DNA of 64,000 nt from Fimbriiglobus ruber (GTDB taxonomy: Bacteria > Planctomycetota > Planctomycetia > Gemmatales > Gemmataceae), in contig NZ_NIDE01000008.1 of NCBI RefSeq assembly GCF_002197845.1, positions 310,001-374,000 on the forward strand. Direction: 5' to 3'. Below, piece by piece: positions 33,801-44,714 of the stretch (position 1 is the first letter of the stretch; every line of letters starts with the position of its first letter). The notes below the pieces were generated by a model. The model worked only from the letters and a program-made list of their open reading frames with translations, had not been told where the DNA came from and made no database searches. Made by a program: the position numbers and the translations under genes.

Positions 33801-35240
33801 TCACTTTGGGGTCAGTAGGCGAGACGCTTCCTGTACCCACTTGGTCGCCTTGGGTGCGACGATCTGTGCGGCGATCATCGTCACGATGAGAATCCCGAGG
33901 CCGACTAATCCGGTCCGGATGCGCTGTCGCATCTTGCCGCTGGTTGGTTTCGGCGGCGCGACAGACACCCAGCCTTTGCGGGAGCGCGGGCGTTTCATTT
34001 TGGGCAACTGCTTTTCAACACTTTCCAGTACTGTCAGCACATCCCGGATCGACCCGGGCCGACCGTTCGGGTGCCTTACGAGGAGCAGATCGACCAACCC
34101 GGCGAGCGGGAGCGGCATGCGCGGGTTTTCTGCGACCAACTTTCGAGCCGGCCCGAAAGTTGGCTTTTCGTCCAGAGCCGGGAAGGGAGCAACCCCGGTA
34201 AAAAGGGCATGGATCACACACCCGAGGCTGTACAAATCGGCCCGGTGGTCAATGGCCCCGCCGGAGGCTTGCTCGGGCGACGTGAACCCCGATGTGCCGT
34301 CCGTGCGGATGAGCCCGAACTCGAGCAGTTTGACGCCTCCGTCACTTTCTTCGAGCCAAATGTTCGCGGGCTTCAAGTCGCGGTGGGTGAAACCGTGGTC
34401 GTGGATCGCGGCCAAGCCGGTAGCCACCTGCTTGGCGATCTGAACCGCGTCGTACAGATTCAACCGGGCTCCACGCTTTAACCGCGCGTTCAGGGTTTCC
34501 CCGCGAAGGAACTGCGTGGCCAAAAACGGAACCCCATTGTCTTCCACGACTTGATAGACGGGAACGACGTTCGGGTGGTTGAGGGCGGCGATGGCCTGGC
34601 CCTGTTGGATGAAGTGGCGTCGGACCTCGGGATCATTCGCACTTGTCGGCGGCATTATTTTGAGGGCGACCATTCGCCGCAGGTATACGTCCTCGGCCTG
34701 AAATACGACTCCGACCGAACCGACTCCCAGCTTTTTCAGAATGCGATACGGCCCGATCCGCCCGATTTCGTCTGGCGACTGAGCCGGTCGTAGCCCCGTG
34801 CTCTGATTCGCGGGGACCAACGTCAGGACCGGCAGGTCGATATCCGCGACCGTCCTGGCGGAAGCTCGGGTCAGTGTCTGGTCGTCGGGAGATAAGCCGA
34901 TGGAGCGGTCGGTCGCACCGGGGAGGAAGGGTATCGTCGCCGATAATGGGCGGGTCGGGTTCGGAGCCGCCAGACGATCGGCCGCACAGGGCGTATCGTC
35001 CTCTCGTTCGTGGAGCGCAGACTGAAGGGATGCCAGGAGTGGTTCACGCCGGCCGAGGACGGACTCGACGGAACTGAGGACGCTTGCTTCGGCTCGCAAC
35101 GACCGGACCGCGAGCACGCATTTCGGGCATTCGGCGACGTGGGCCGCCCACCGGCGGACGTCGTCGGGAGCGGCAGCGGTGTCGGCCAACTGCCGGAACG
35201 CGTCGAGAGTCAGACACGGGATCGTGGCAGCGGTGGCCAT
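33801..35240 (-). CDS. zinc-finger, membrane-anchored Ser/Thr kinase, probably a pseudokinase
   Basis: 479 residues from ATG 35240; the longer frame to 35444 overlaps the next gene. N-terminal anti-sigma-type zinc finger (His34, Cys38, Cys41 in AAHVAECPKC). Hanks kinase domain ~160-430: glycine loop LGVGSVGVVF, Lys194, catalytic loop THRDLKPANI (286-295). Two key positions are altered: DFG is EFG (307-309) and the alphaC Glu is Gln (FIQQGQAIAALNHP). A TM segment follows near the C-terminus (GLVGLGILIVTMIAA). Either low activity or a signal-sensing pseudokinase; the finger suggests a partnership with an ECF sigma factor. Confidence 0.9.
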   Translation of the reverse strand: MATAATIPCLTLDAFRQLADTAAAPDDVRRWAAHVAECPKCVLAVRSLRAEASVLSSVESVLGRREPLLASLQSALHEREDDTPCAADRLAAPNPTRPLSATIPFLPGATDRSIGLSPDDQTLTRASARTVADIDLPVLTLVPANQSTGLRPAQSPDEIGRIGPYRILKKLGVGSVGVVFQAEDVYLRRMVALKIMPPTSANDPEVRRHFIQQGQAIAALNHPNVVPVYQVVEDNGVPFLATQFLRGETLNARLKRGARLNLYDAVQIAKQVATGLAAIHDHGFTHRDLKPANIWLEESDGGVKLLEFGLIRTDGTSGFTSPEQASGGAIDHRADLYSLGCVIHALFTGVAPFPALDEKPTFGPARKLVAENPRMPLPLAGLVDLLLVRHPNGRPGSIRDVLTVLESVEKQLPKMKRPRSRKGWVSVAPPKPTSGKMRQRIRTGLVGLGILIVTMIAAQIVAPKATKWVQEASRLLTPK

Positions 35241-35296
35241 GCGAATTCCGGCGCCGGTGGGGGCAGCGTGGGGGGGAATAAGGGGCGGCGGCACGC

Positions 35297-35686
35297 TCAG
35301 ACGAAATCGAACACACGAAAGCCGAGTGACTTGGCCCGCACAAAGACGCCGCGGTCCGAAAGCATCAAACGGGCCTGGCTCTTGGCAGCCTGCGCGCGGG
35401 TGGTCGCGTCGTATCGCGTTTTGACCCCGGTAGCCGCCGACCAACCACTCGCACGGGGGCCGACACTGGTGGATGTTTTGGTCACGTCCTCGCGGGCAAG
35501 CAGATAGTCCCGCGTGACGAGGTGGAGTTTGTCCGCGTTGGATAACCAGTCGCGGTGCGTGCCGACGGGAACCCCCCGCTGGTCAATGACCGTGAGTTGG
35601 TGCAGGTTGGCGGTCATCCGCGGGTGTTCGACGAACCCCATCGCGACCGCACACGCGAGGTCGAAATCAATCGGAGGAGCAGCCAT
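35297..35686 (-). CDS. hypothetical protein, 129 residues
   Basis: From ATG 35686 (MAAPPIDFDLACAVAMGFVE). No family recognised. It has a beta-rich centre (LHQLTVIDQRGVPVGTHRDW) and an Arg/Lys-rich C-terminus (DRGVFVRAKSLGFRVFDFV). It lies 56 bp upstream of the kinase gene and in the same direction, so it may be co-transcribed with it. The in-frame extension up to 35776 is not supported by a ribosome binding site. Confidence 0.55.
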   Translation of the reverse strand: MAAPPIDFDLACAVAMGFVEHPRMTANLHQLTVIDQRGVPVGTHRDWLSNADKLHLVTRDYLLAREDVTKTSTSVGPRASGWSAATGVKTRYDATTRAQAAKSQARLMLSDRGVFVRAKSLGFRVFDFV

Positions 35687-35945
35687 GGTGTGCCTCGTCG
35701 TCCGTGCTAGGGAAGGCACCGGGCGAATTGTCCGGAGCGAACGAAAAACTTTAGGCCACCCATTCCGACCTGTCAAAGAAAGGTGATGTGGGAAAAGAGT
35801 TGATGTGTCGCATAAACTCTGGGAAAAGCGAACGGACCCGTTAAACTCGGGGTTTTGCGGGAAATGAAAGGGGATTCAGCTCATTCGACATTAACGCCAA
35901 GCATTCCTCCATCGAAAATGAACAGCCCGCGGCCCGAGGAATGTT

Positions 35946-36161
35946 GGCTCATGAAGCGACAGAGGTGGAAAAAGGGTATAACCATCCTGTCGCAATCGCC
36001 CCCCCCGCATTGGCGCTCGGCGCGGGTCTCCGACCCCGCCGCTCTTCGCGACCGCAGGTCTCCCGACGCTTGCCCCCTCGGACACCGCCGCCTGCGTCAG
36101 GCTGGCGTGGGAGACCTGCGGTCGCGAAGAGCGGCGGGGTCGAAGACCCTCGCCGAGCGCC
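35946..36161. repeat. palindromic hairpin repeat, copy 2
   Basis: Arms 36012-36066 and 36108-36161, with the same ends as copy 1 (ggcgctcggcgcggg / gccgagcgcc). The inner arm changes on both sides: ctcttcgcgaccg pairs with cggtcgcgaagag. It begins with ggctcatgaagcg like copy 1. Direct repeats of about 28 bp (35912 and 36163, tcgaaa(a)tgaacagcccgcgg) flank it, again 250 bp apart. The right direct repeat is part of the terminator at 36175. Confidence 0.85.
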
Positions 36162-36174
36162 GTCGAAATGAACA

Positions 36175-36214
36175 GCCCGCGGCCCCGAGGAAATCATCCC
36201 TCGGGGCCGCGGGC
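36175..36214. terminator. strong hairpin terminator after the metalloprotease gene
   Basis: Arms GCCCGCGGCCCCGAGG (36175-36190) and CCTCGGGGCCGCGGGC (36199-36214), perfect over 16 bp with an 8-nt loop. It lies 42 bp beyond the stop of the minus-strand protease gene. Its left arm is duplicated next to the palindromic repeat at 35920-35940. Confidence 0.75.
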
Positions 36215-36256
36215 GGAGATCGAAACCTGGCGGGCGTCGTTCGCCGCCGGGTCACG

Positions 36257-39037
<2,781 letters not shown>

Positions 39038-39326
39038 TTCGACACCTCGGCATCGCCAATATGGGTGACCTGGGTAACCTGTATAAACGGTTCCGGTCGG
39101 TTCCGCCAATCAGATCGCATCAAGTGGCGGGATTTTTACGGCGGGCTGCCGATATGATTGGTCGGATAGGTAAAGTGTACGGAATCTGTCAAGTCGGGCG
39201 GTTTGGGTTGCACCGGATGCGCCGATCACAGCAGATGCCGGGACTGCGATCGTCATCGTCTGAAAAACGGTACGAAAGAGAACGAAGAGCGAGGAGACAG
39301 TTGGGAGGCGGCGGCGAGAAGCGGGC

Positions 39327-40706
39327 TCAAGCCGACGGGTTGCCCATCAGGTACGCGCGGAGTTCGACGAACACTTTGCCGCAGCGGTCGCGCCACCCGT
39401 CGTCGCCCAGCAGTGGGGCGTGCGACGGGCGGAACATGACGTGAATCGAGAGTTTGTTTTCCTGCCGGGGGTCCGCCCGGTGCAGGTACAGTTCGATGTC
39501 CAGGGCACCGGTCGCCCGCTTGCCGAACCCGAACCACGACATGGACGTCGGCGTCCGCGTCTTGGTGAGGCGGACGCGGATCATCCCGGGGACGCTTTCG
39601 AGGACTTCGCCGCCGCAGTCGTGGACGAAGCCGCGGAGTTTCATGATCGCGATCTTCTCCGGCATCCAGGCTTCCATGTGGAATTGGAGTACGGATTGTT
39701 CGCGGAGCGCGACGTGGGTGCGCGAGGCTTGGCGGCCGGCCGTGGTGCTGAGGGCGAGCGGGATGACGTCCGACTCGTTCTCGGACGGCAGCGCGGGGAT
39801 CAGATACCCCGAACCACCGGTGCCGGCCGTGAGAGCATCTTGACCGATCTGGGCCTTCTGAACAGCCGCCGCGAACCGCTCGGCCAACTCCCGGGCCGAC
39901 TGCGGGCGGTCTTCCGGGGCCTTGGCCAGCAGGTCGAAGACCAATTCCTCGACGGCGGGCGGAACCCACCCGTCGAGGCCGATTTCGGCGAACGTCGGCG
40001 GCGATTCGGTCGCGTGGGCGAGCAACACGTCCATACCCGAGGCGCCCTGGAACGGCAGCCGGCCGGTCAGCAGCTCGTACATCATCACGCCGACCGAGTA
40101 GAGGTCGCCGCGGTGGTCCATCAGTTCGCCGCGGACCTGTTCGGGTGCGATGTACCCGGGCGTCCCGACGGCGAAGTCGACGTTCGTGTCCGTCACCTTG
40201 CGGGCGGCGCCCTCGGCGACGAGCTTGGCCAGCCCGAAGTCCATGACCTTGACCCGTTCCCGCGGGGTTTCCGGGTCGAGGATCATCAGGTTGGCCGGCT
40301 TCAAGTCCCGGTGGATGATGCCCTCATCATGGGCGGCCTGGAGCACCTCGCACAACTGGCCGATGATGCGATCGACCCGCGGGGCGGTCATCCGCCCGCT
40401 CTTGGCGAGCATCGCCTCCAGGTTGACCCCTTTGACGTACTCCATGACGATACACGGCCCGGCCGGGTCGTTCAGGGAGGCGTCGTACAGGGTGACGGCG
40501 TTGGCGTGCTGGAACCGGGCCATCAGCAGCGTTTCGCGCTGAAAGCGGTCCCGAAACTTCGGGTCTTCGGCGATGTGGTCGTGCATGACTTTCACGACCA
40601 CCTGGCGTCCGAGGTCGACCTGGCGGGCCAAATAGACCCGGCCCATGCCGCCTTCGCCGAGTAGGCGTTGAACTTCGTACCGACCTAAAAACACCCGTCC
40701 GATCAT
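39327..40706 (-). CDS. Ser/Thr protein kinase (Hanks type) with a C-terminal beta domain
   Basis: 459 residues from ATG 40706 (MIGRVFLGRYEVQRLLGEGG). All catalytic motifs are intact: LGEGGMGRVYLARQVD, Lys in VVVKVMHDH, HRDLKPANLMI, VMDFGLAKLV and GTPGYIAPEQVRGEL. The kinase domain occupies ~10-275. A region of about 170 residues follows (QSVLQFHMEAWMPEKIAIMK and later IELYLHRADPRQENKLSIHV), with no TM segment, unlike PknB-type kinases. It may bind a regulator or substrate; the domain is not recognised. The gene stands between the metalloprotease and the palindromic repeat. Confidence 0.92.
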   Translation of the reverse strand: MIGRVFLGRYEVQRLLGEGGMGRVYLARQVDLGRQVVVKVMHDHIAEDPKFRDRFQRETLLMARFQHANAVTLYDASLNDPAGPCIVMEYVKGVNLEAMLAKSGRMTAPRVDRIIGQLCEVLQAAHDEGIIHRDLKPANLMILDPETPRERVKVMDFGLAKLVAEGAARKVTDTNVDFAVGTPGYIAPEQVRGELMDHRGDLYSVGVMMYELLTGRLPFQGASGMDVLLAHATESPPTFAEIGLDGWVPPAVEELVFDLLAKAPEDRPQSARELAERFAAAVQKAQIGQDALTAGTGGSGYLIPALPSENESDVIPLALSTTAGRQASRTHVALREQSVLQFHMEAWMPEKIAIMKLRGFVHDCGGEVLESVPGMIRVRLTKTRTPTSMSWFGFGKRATGALDIELYLHRADPRQENKLSIHVMFRPSHAPLLGDDGWRDRCGKVFVELRAYLMGNPSA

Positions 40707-40944
40707 ATCGGGGGCACGCTCCAAACCGACTGGTGGGGGAAAAGTCGGCGTGCGGAAGTGTAGAGCGTATTCGGAGCGCTGCCAACTGGTTTCAATCCGG
40801 CCCAGGAGTTCGAGCGGGCCGGAAAGGTGCTACGGGAGCTGAAGTGGCGGGGGATGCCGATTGAGATGCCTGGTCGTGGGCGAGTTCTCGTCCGCAGCAT
40901 AAAATTCAGACCCAGACGGCTGCGGATATGCTCGTAAACATCTC

Positions 40945-41117
40945 GCGCCCGGCGCTCGGCGCGGGTCTCCGACCCCGCCGTTCGGCCCGACCGCAGGTCT
41001 CCCGTCCCACGGCGCGTACACATCCGGTCGGGGTCCCCGTGCGGCGAGCGTCAGGCGGGAGGAGACCTGCGGTCGGGCCGAACGGCGGGGTCGGAGACCC
41101 GCGCCGAGCGCCGGGCG
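40945..41117. repeat. palindromic hairpin repeat, copy 3
   Basis: Arms 40945-41003 and 41060-41117. The same outer sequence as copies 1 and 2 is followed by ttcggcccgaccg on the left and its complement cggtcgggccgaa on the right. The loop differs in length and sequence. I see no flanking direct repeats here and no ggctcatgaagcg start. Located in the 0.5-kb region between the kinase start and the MBL gene end; the rest of that region contains no gene I can support. Confidence 0.85.
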
Positions 41118-41214
41118 GCGCGCATCGGACGGGAGGCTGCCGCACGGTCAAAGAGTTCGTGTCGGACGGTGTTGCCGCCCGGCCGTGTCTATTCCCGGCA
41201 CCCACGCCGGCGGC

Positions 41215-42015
41215 CTATTTCTTCGGCGCCGCCGCTTCGTCTTTCTTCCAATTGAGGACGACGATGGTGTAGGTGGCTGCCTTCATGTCCGCCGGGATGA
41301 CGAGTTCGTTGGTCGTCGGCATCCGCTTGACGTTCGGCTGTTCGTCCAGAAATTCGTCCGCGGAAAGGAGTTCGTCCACGCCCGGCAAGCGGTAGTGCAT
41401 CGGGAGGACGTACAGCTTGGGTTTAATCTGGTCGACGACCTTTTTCGCCCGTTCGCCGTTCAGCGTAAAAATCCCGCCGACCGGAACCATCAGCACGTCG
41501 ACCGGGCCGATCGCCTTGACCTGACCGGGCGTGAGTTCGTGCGCCACGTCGCCGAGGTGGCAGAACGTCATCCCTTCCGCGTCGATCACGAACGCGCTAT
41601 TCTTCCCGCGCGTCATGCCGTCTTCCTGGTCGTGGAAAAGCGGCACGGTGCGGACGCGAATCCGCCCGACCTTCTCGTCGATACGGTTCCATTCGGGCGG
41701 ACGGCCCTTCTTGCCCTCTTCCAACCCCATGAACACCCGGGCGGACTTGGCGTTCTCGACGGAAGCAAGCTGGGTGTGGTCGTTGTGCAGGTGGGAGCAG
41801 ACCACGATGTCAGCCGGAACTTGCAGGCGGCCGAATTCGGGAATTGCGTGCGGATCGAATACGATCTTTTTCCCGGACGGCGTCTCGACCTGGAAAAACG
41901 ACTGGCCGAACCATCGGACGATAAATTTCTTCTCCGAATCCTGGGCGGCGACCGATCCGACGGTCAGGAAGAGGGTGGCTGAAGCGAAAAACGCGCGGAG
42001 AGACACTGACAACAT
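41215..42015 (-). CDS. MBL-fold metallo-hydrolase, secreted
   Basis: 266 residues with a signal peptide (MLSVSLRAFFASATLFLTVG). The metal motif is VCSHLHNDHTQL (HxHxDH), followed by FCHLGDVAHEL with a further His ligand and VLPMHYRLPG. The layout is UlaG-like, short and single-domain. Hydrolysis of a phosphoester or lactone is the family's usual reaction; the substrate cannot be told from sequence. Export is unusual for this group and suggests action in the periplasm. The gene stands alone with a MITE downstream of its start region. Confidence 0.88.
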   Translation of the reverse strand: MLSVSLRAFFASATLFLTVGSVAAQDSEKKFIVRWFGQSFFQVETPSGKKIVFDPHAIPEFGRLQVPADIVVCSHLHNDHTQLASVENAKSARVFMGLEEGKKGRPPEWNRIDEKVGRIRVRTVPLFHDQEDGMTRGKNSAFVIDAEGMTFCHLGDVAHELTPGQVKAIGPVDVLMVPVGGIFTLNGERAKKVVDQIKPKLYVLPMHYRLPGVDELLSADEFLDEQPNVKRMPTTNELVIPADMKAATYTIVVLNWKKDEAAAPKK

Positions 42016-42068
42016 GAGACACCGATTCCGGTTAAGACGACTTTGAGGCCACCTGGCTCGGGCTACTA

Positions 42069-42183
42069 GTGGTGCGTCAATCTTGGTTTGACAGGTGGGA
42101 CCACCGTCCCGGCGGTTTCTTGGACAGGCGAGACGCCTGCCCTACCAGCCATTTCACCTGACACTCGAAGATTGACGTATCAC
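42069..42183. mobile_element. 115-bp TA-flanked MITE-like element
   Basis: The inverted ends are CTAGTGGTGCGTCAATCTT (42066-42084) and the complement of CTAGTGATACGTCAATCTT (42168-42186), 17 of 19 positions matching. TA lies at both borders (42067-42068 and 42184-42185), as after IS630/Tc1-type insertion. No open frame is present. The same CTAGTGG start begins the IS630 element at 48602, although the inner ends differ. Confidence 0.7.
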
Positions 42184-42252
42184 TAGCTTCATGTTAACGC
42201 GAACGGCCAGTGCAGTCAGCCCACCGACCGCCTTGGGCGGGAACCGAGCCGA

Positions 42253-42882
42253 TTACTCCGCGGACTCCGGCGCCCCCCACCGGCGGAACAGATCGTGGCT
42301 GACGCCGAGTTGGTCGCAGATCCGGCCGACGACGAAATCGACCATGTCATCCAGCGTTCGCGGACGGGTATAGAACGCGGGCATGGCCGGCAGCACCACC
42401 GCCCCGGCCTCGGCGACCGCGGTCAGGTTCCGCAACTGGACGAGGCCCAGCGGCGTCTCGCGTGGCACGAGGACGAGCTTGCGGCGCTCTTTCAGGTGGA
42501 CATCGGCTGCCCGGTGGATGAGGTTGCCGGACGTGCCGTGGGCGATGGCCGCGACCGTCCCCATGCTGCACGGGCAGACGGCCATGCCCGCGGTCAGGAA
42601 CGACCCGCTCGCGATGCCGGCGCGGAAGTCGCGGAAGTGGTGGTAACTCAGTCGGTCGAGGTCGACGCCCGTCGCCCGCTCGCCGAGTAACACGTGCGGA
42701 TCGAACCGCGACGGATCGAGTTCGATGGTGCGGCCAACCTCGGTCGCGAACACCTCGCACGCGGCGGGGCTGATCGTCAGATGAACCCGTCTACCAGCGC
42801 GGAGGATGACCTCCAGGAGCCGGACTCCGTAAGGGGCACCACTCGCACCGGTCATTGCCACGACCAAATCGTCCGCTGCCAT
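42253..42882 (-). CDS. ubiX: flavin prenyltransferase UbiX
   Basis: 209 residues from ATG 42882 (MAADDLVVAMTGASGAPYGV), which fits the usual UbiX length; the longer frame to 43113 runs into the divergent gene. Motifs: TGASGAPYGVRLLEVI, the FMN-binding AVCPCSMGTVAAIAHGTSGN and LVLVPRETPLGLVQLRNL. UbiX prenylates FMN to make the cofactor of UbiD-type decarboxylases in ubiquinone or aromatic acid metabolism. No ubiD gene is visible. Divergent from the gluzincin-like gene 154 bp away. Confidence 0.92.
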   Translation of the reverse strand: MAADDLVVAMTGASGAPYGVRLLEVILRAGRRVHLTISPAACEVFATEVGRTIELDPSRFDPHVLLGERATGVDLDRLSYHHFRDFRAGIASGSFLTAGMAVCPCSMGTVAAIAHGTSGNLIHRAADVHLKERRKLVLVPRETPLGLVQLRNLTAVAEAGAVVLPAMPAFYTRPRTLDDMVDFVVGRICDQLGVSHDLFRRWGAPESAE

Positions 42883-43036
42883 TCTGATTCCCGTTCGTAA
42901 CCCAGAGCCGGGCCGGTCGCGTATTCCACTCCGCCCACACTTCGGGCACAATGAATAAATTGGGAATGCGTGCGGCCGGTACTCCATGCTTAGCCCGGCA
43001 ATGGGGTGTGCGGCCACGCGGGTCAACGGACACGTC

Positions 43037-44470
43037 ATGAAATACGGCAGATGCACCCGCCGCGTTTGGCTCGTCGCCGCGACGATTCTCGTGCTGACAC
43101 CGGCGGCGGCCACGGCTCAGCCCAAGCCCGTCGCTGGCGACTCCTGGGCGTTTGACGTAGTGACGCTCAAGAACGGGGCGACGTTCCCCGGCATGATCCT
43201 GACGGAAACGCCGACCGGGATCGAGTTCCAAATCGTCCGCCGGTGGGTCGGGCGGCCGGCGTACACACTGACCACGCGGTTCGACCGGCGGGACGTCGCG
43301 GACGTGAAGAAGCTTTCTCCCGCAGCCCGGGCAGCACTCCGGGAGAAAGTCGCGGACATCGACCCGATCAGCGAGCGGCGGCGGATGGACGCACTCGAAC
43401 TGGCCGCGACCGACTGGCTCGGGGCGCCCGGTGGGGCCGTGCGGTACGACGCCGAGCATTTCATCCTCGTGTCCGGCGCCCCGGACGAGGTGACCCGACA
43501 GGCGGCGGTCCGCCTGGAGCAGATTTTCACCGCGTTCGCGCGGGTGTTCCCGCCGCGCCACCAGGCCGCCCAGCCGGTGACGATTTACCTGGCCGCCCAG
43601 ATGGACGATTACCGTCGGCTCATCGGGCCGTCCGCCGGCTCGCTCCTCAACCTGGCCATCTACGACCCGGCCGCCAACCGGGTCGTGTGCGGGAGCGACC
43701 TCCGACGGCTCGGCGACAAACTCACCGCGACCCAGAAACAGAGCAAGAGCCAGCGGGCCGAGATCGCCAAACGCGAAGCCGAACTCCGGCAGCTCTACAA
43801 GAATTCCAAGCCCGACCTGGACCGATTTCTTCAGGACTTGAACCACAGTCGCGACCGCCTCCGTGAAGCGGACGCGGCCAACAACCGGCTCTTCGACCGC
43901 GCGACCCAGCGGCTCTTCGCGCTGCTCTACCACGAAGCCTTCCACGCCTATATTGGCACGTTCGTTTACCCGCCGTTGTCGCCCGCCGACGTCCGCGCGG
44001 GGAAGGGGACGGGCGAACTCCCGCGGTGGCTCAACGAGGGGTTTGCCCAGGTTTACGAGACCGCCCTCCTTGAAGCGAACGAGTTGCGGATCGGGCACGT
44101 GGACGGCGCCCGCCTGGATCGCGTTCGCAAACTTCTGGCCGCGAAAGACGGCCCCGGCCTCGTCCCGCTGGCCGACCTCTTACGAGCTGGGAAGGACACC
44201 TTTCTGGCGATGCACGCCGACCAGCGGGCGTCCGCCGACCGCGCGTATCTGACGTCGTGGGCGGTGACGTTTTACCTGACCTTCGGCGCCCGCACGATGG
44301 ACAAAACGACTGCGCTGGACGCCTACGTGACCACGGTCAGCGGCGGCGGCGACCCTGTGGCCGCGTTTCAGACGTGGACCGGCAAAGACACGGCCGCGTT
44401 CGATAAAGATCTGCGGGACTACCTCGCCCGGCTGCAACCGGACGGAACTGTCGCCGTGAAGCGGCCGTAG
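43037..44470 (+). CDS. secreted DUF1570-like putative zinc peptidase
   Basis: 477 residues from ATG 43037 (MKYGRCTRRVWLVAATILVL, signal peptide); an upstream start at 42986 adds 17 unsupported residues. HEAFHAY (in LLYHEAFHAYIGTF) is a gluzincin-type HExxH-like zinc motif, and the downstream LPRWLNEGFAQVYETALLE supplies the second Glu ligand. A helical segment (KREAELRQLYKNSKPDLDR) precedes it. The family is common in Planctomycetota and of unknown substrate. The frame is intact. Next downstream gene is the ABC exporter, 244 bp away, with no evidence of an operon. Confidence 0.85.
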   Translation: MKYGRCTRRVWLVAATILVLTPAAATAQPKPVAGDSWAFDVVTLKNGATFPGMILTETPTGIEFQIVRRWVGRPAYTLTTRFDRRDVADVKKLSPAARAALREKVADIDPISERRRMDALELAATDWLGAPGGAVRYDAEHFILVSGAPDEVTRQAAVRLEQIFTAFARVFPPRHQAAQPVTIYLAAQMDDYRRLIGPSAGSLLNLAIYDPAANRVVCGSDLRRLGDKLTATQKQSKSQRAEIAKREAELRQLYKNSKPDLDRFLQDLNHSRDRLREADAANNRLFDRATQRLFALLYHEAFHAYIGTFVYPPLSPADVRAGKGTGELPRWLNEGFAQVYETALLEANELRIGHVDGARLDRVRKLLAAKDGPGLVPLADLLRAGKDTFLAMHADQRASADRAYLTSWAVTFYLTFGARTMDKTTALDAYVTTVSGGGDPVAAFQTWTGKDTAAFDKDLRDYLARLQPDGTVAVKRP

Positions 44471-44714
44471 CATCGCTCTCGAAAACTCCCCGACGTAGTC
44501 GGGAGTCGGAAACGGAAGTGATCGACGACAGTACTCCACCTCTTCACGCCCCATTCTCGCAATCTGCATCCGGGGACTCGCCACCCCAATGGCACGCCTT
44601 TTGCCTGTTCCAGGACACTCGATGTGGTGCTCTCCCGCCATCCGTATCGAAAAGTCCTGGAGAAGCTGAGTCCACTCAACTTCTCCGGGAGAAGGCGGGT
44701 CCGAGGAGAGAGGT

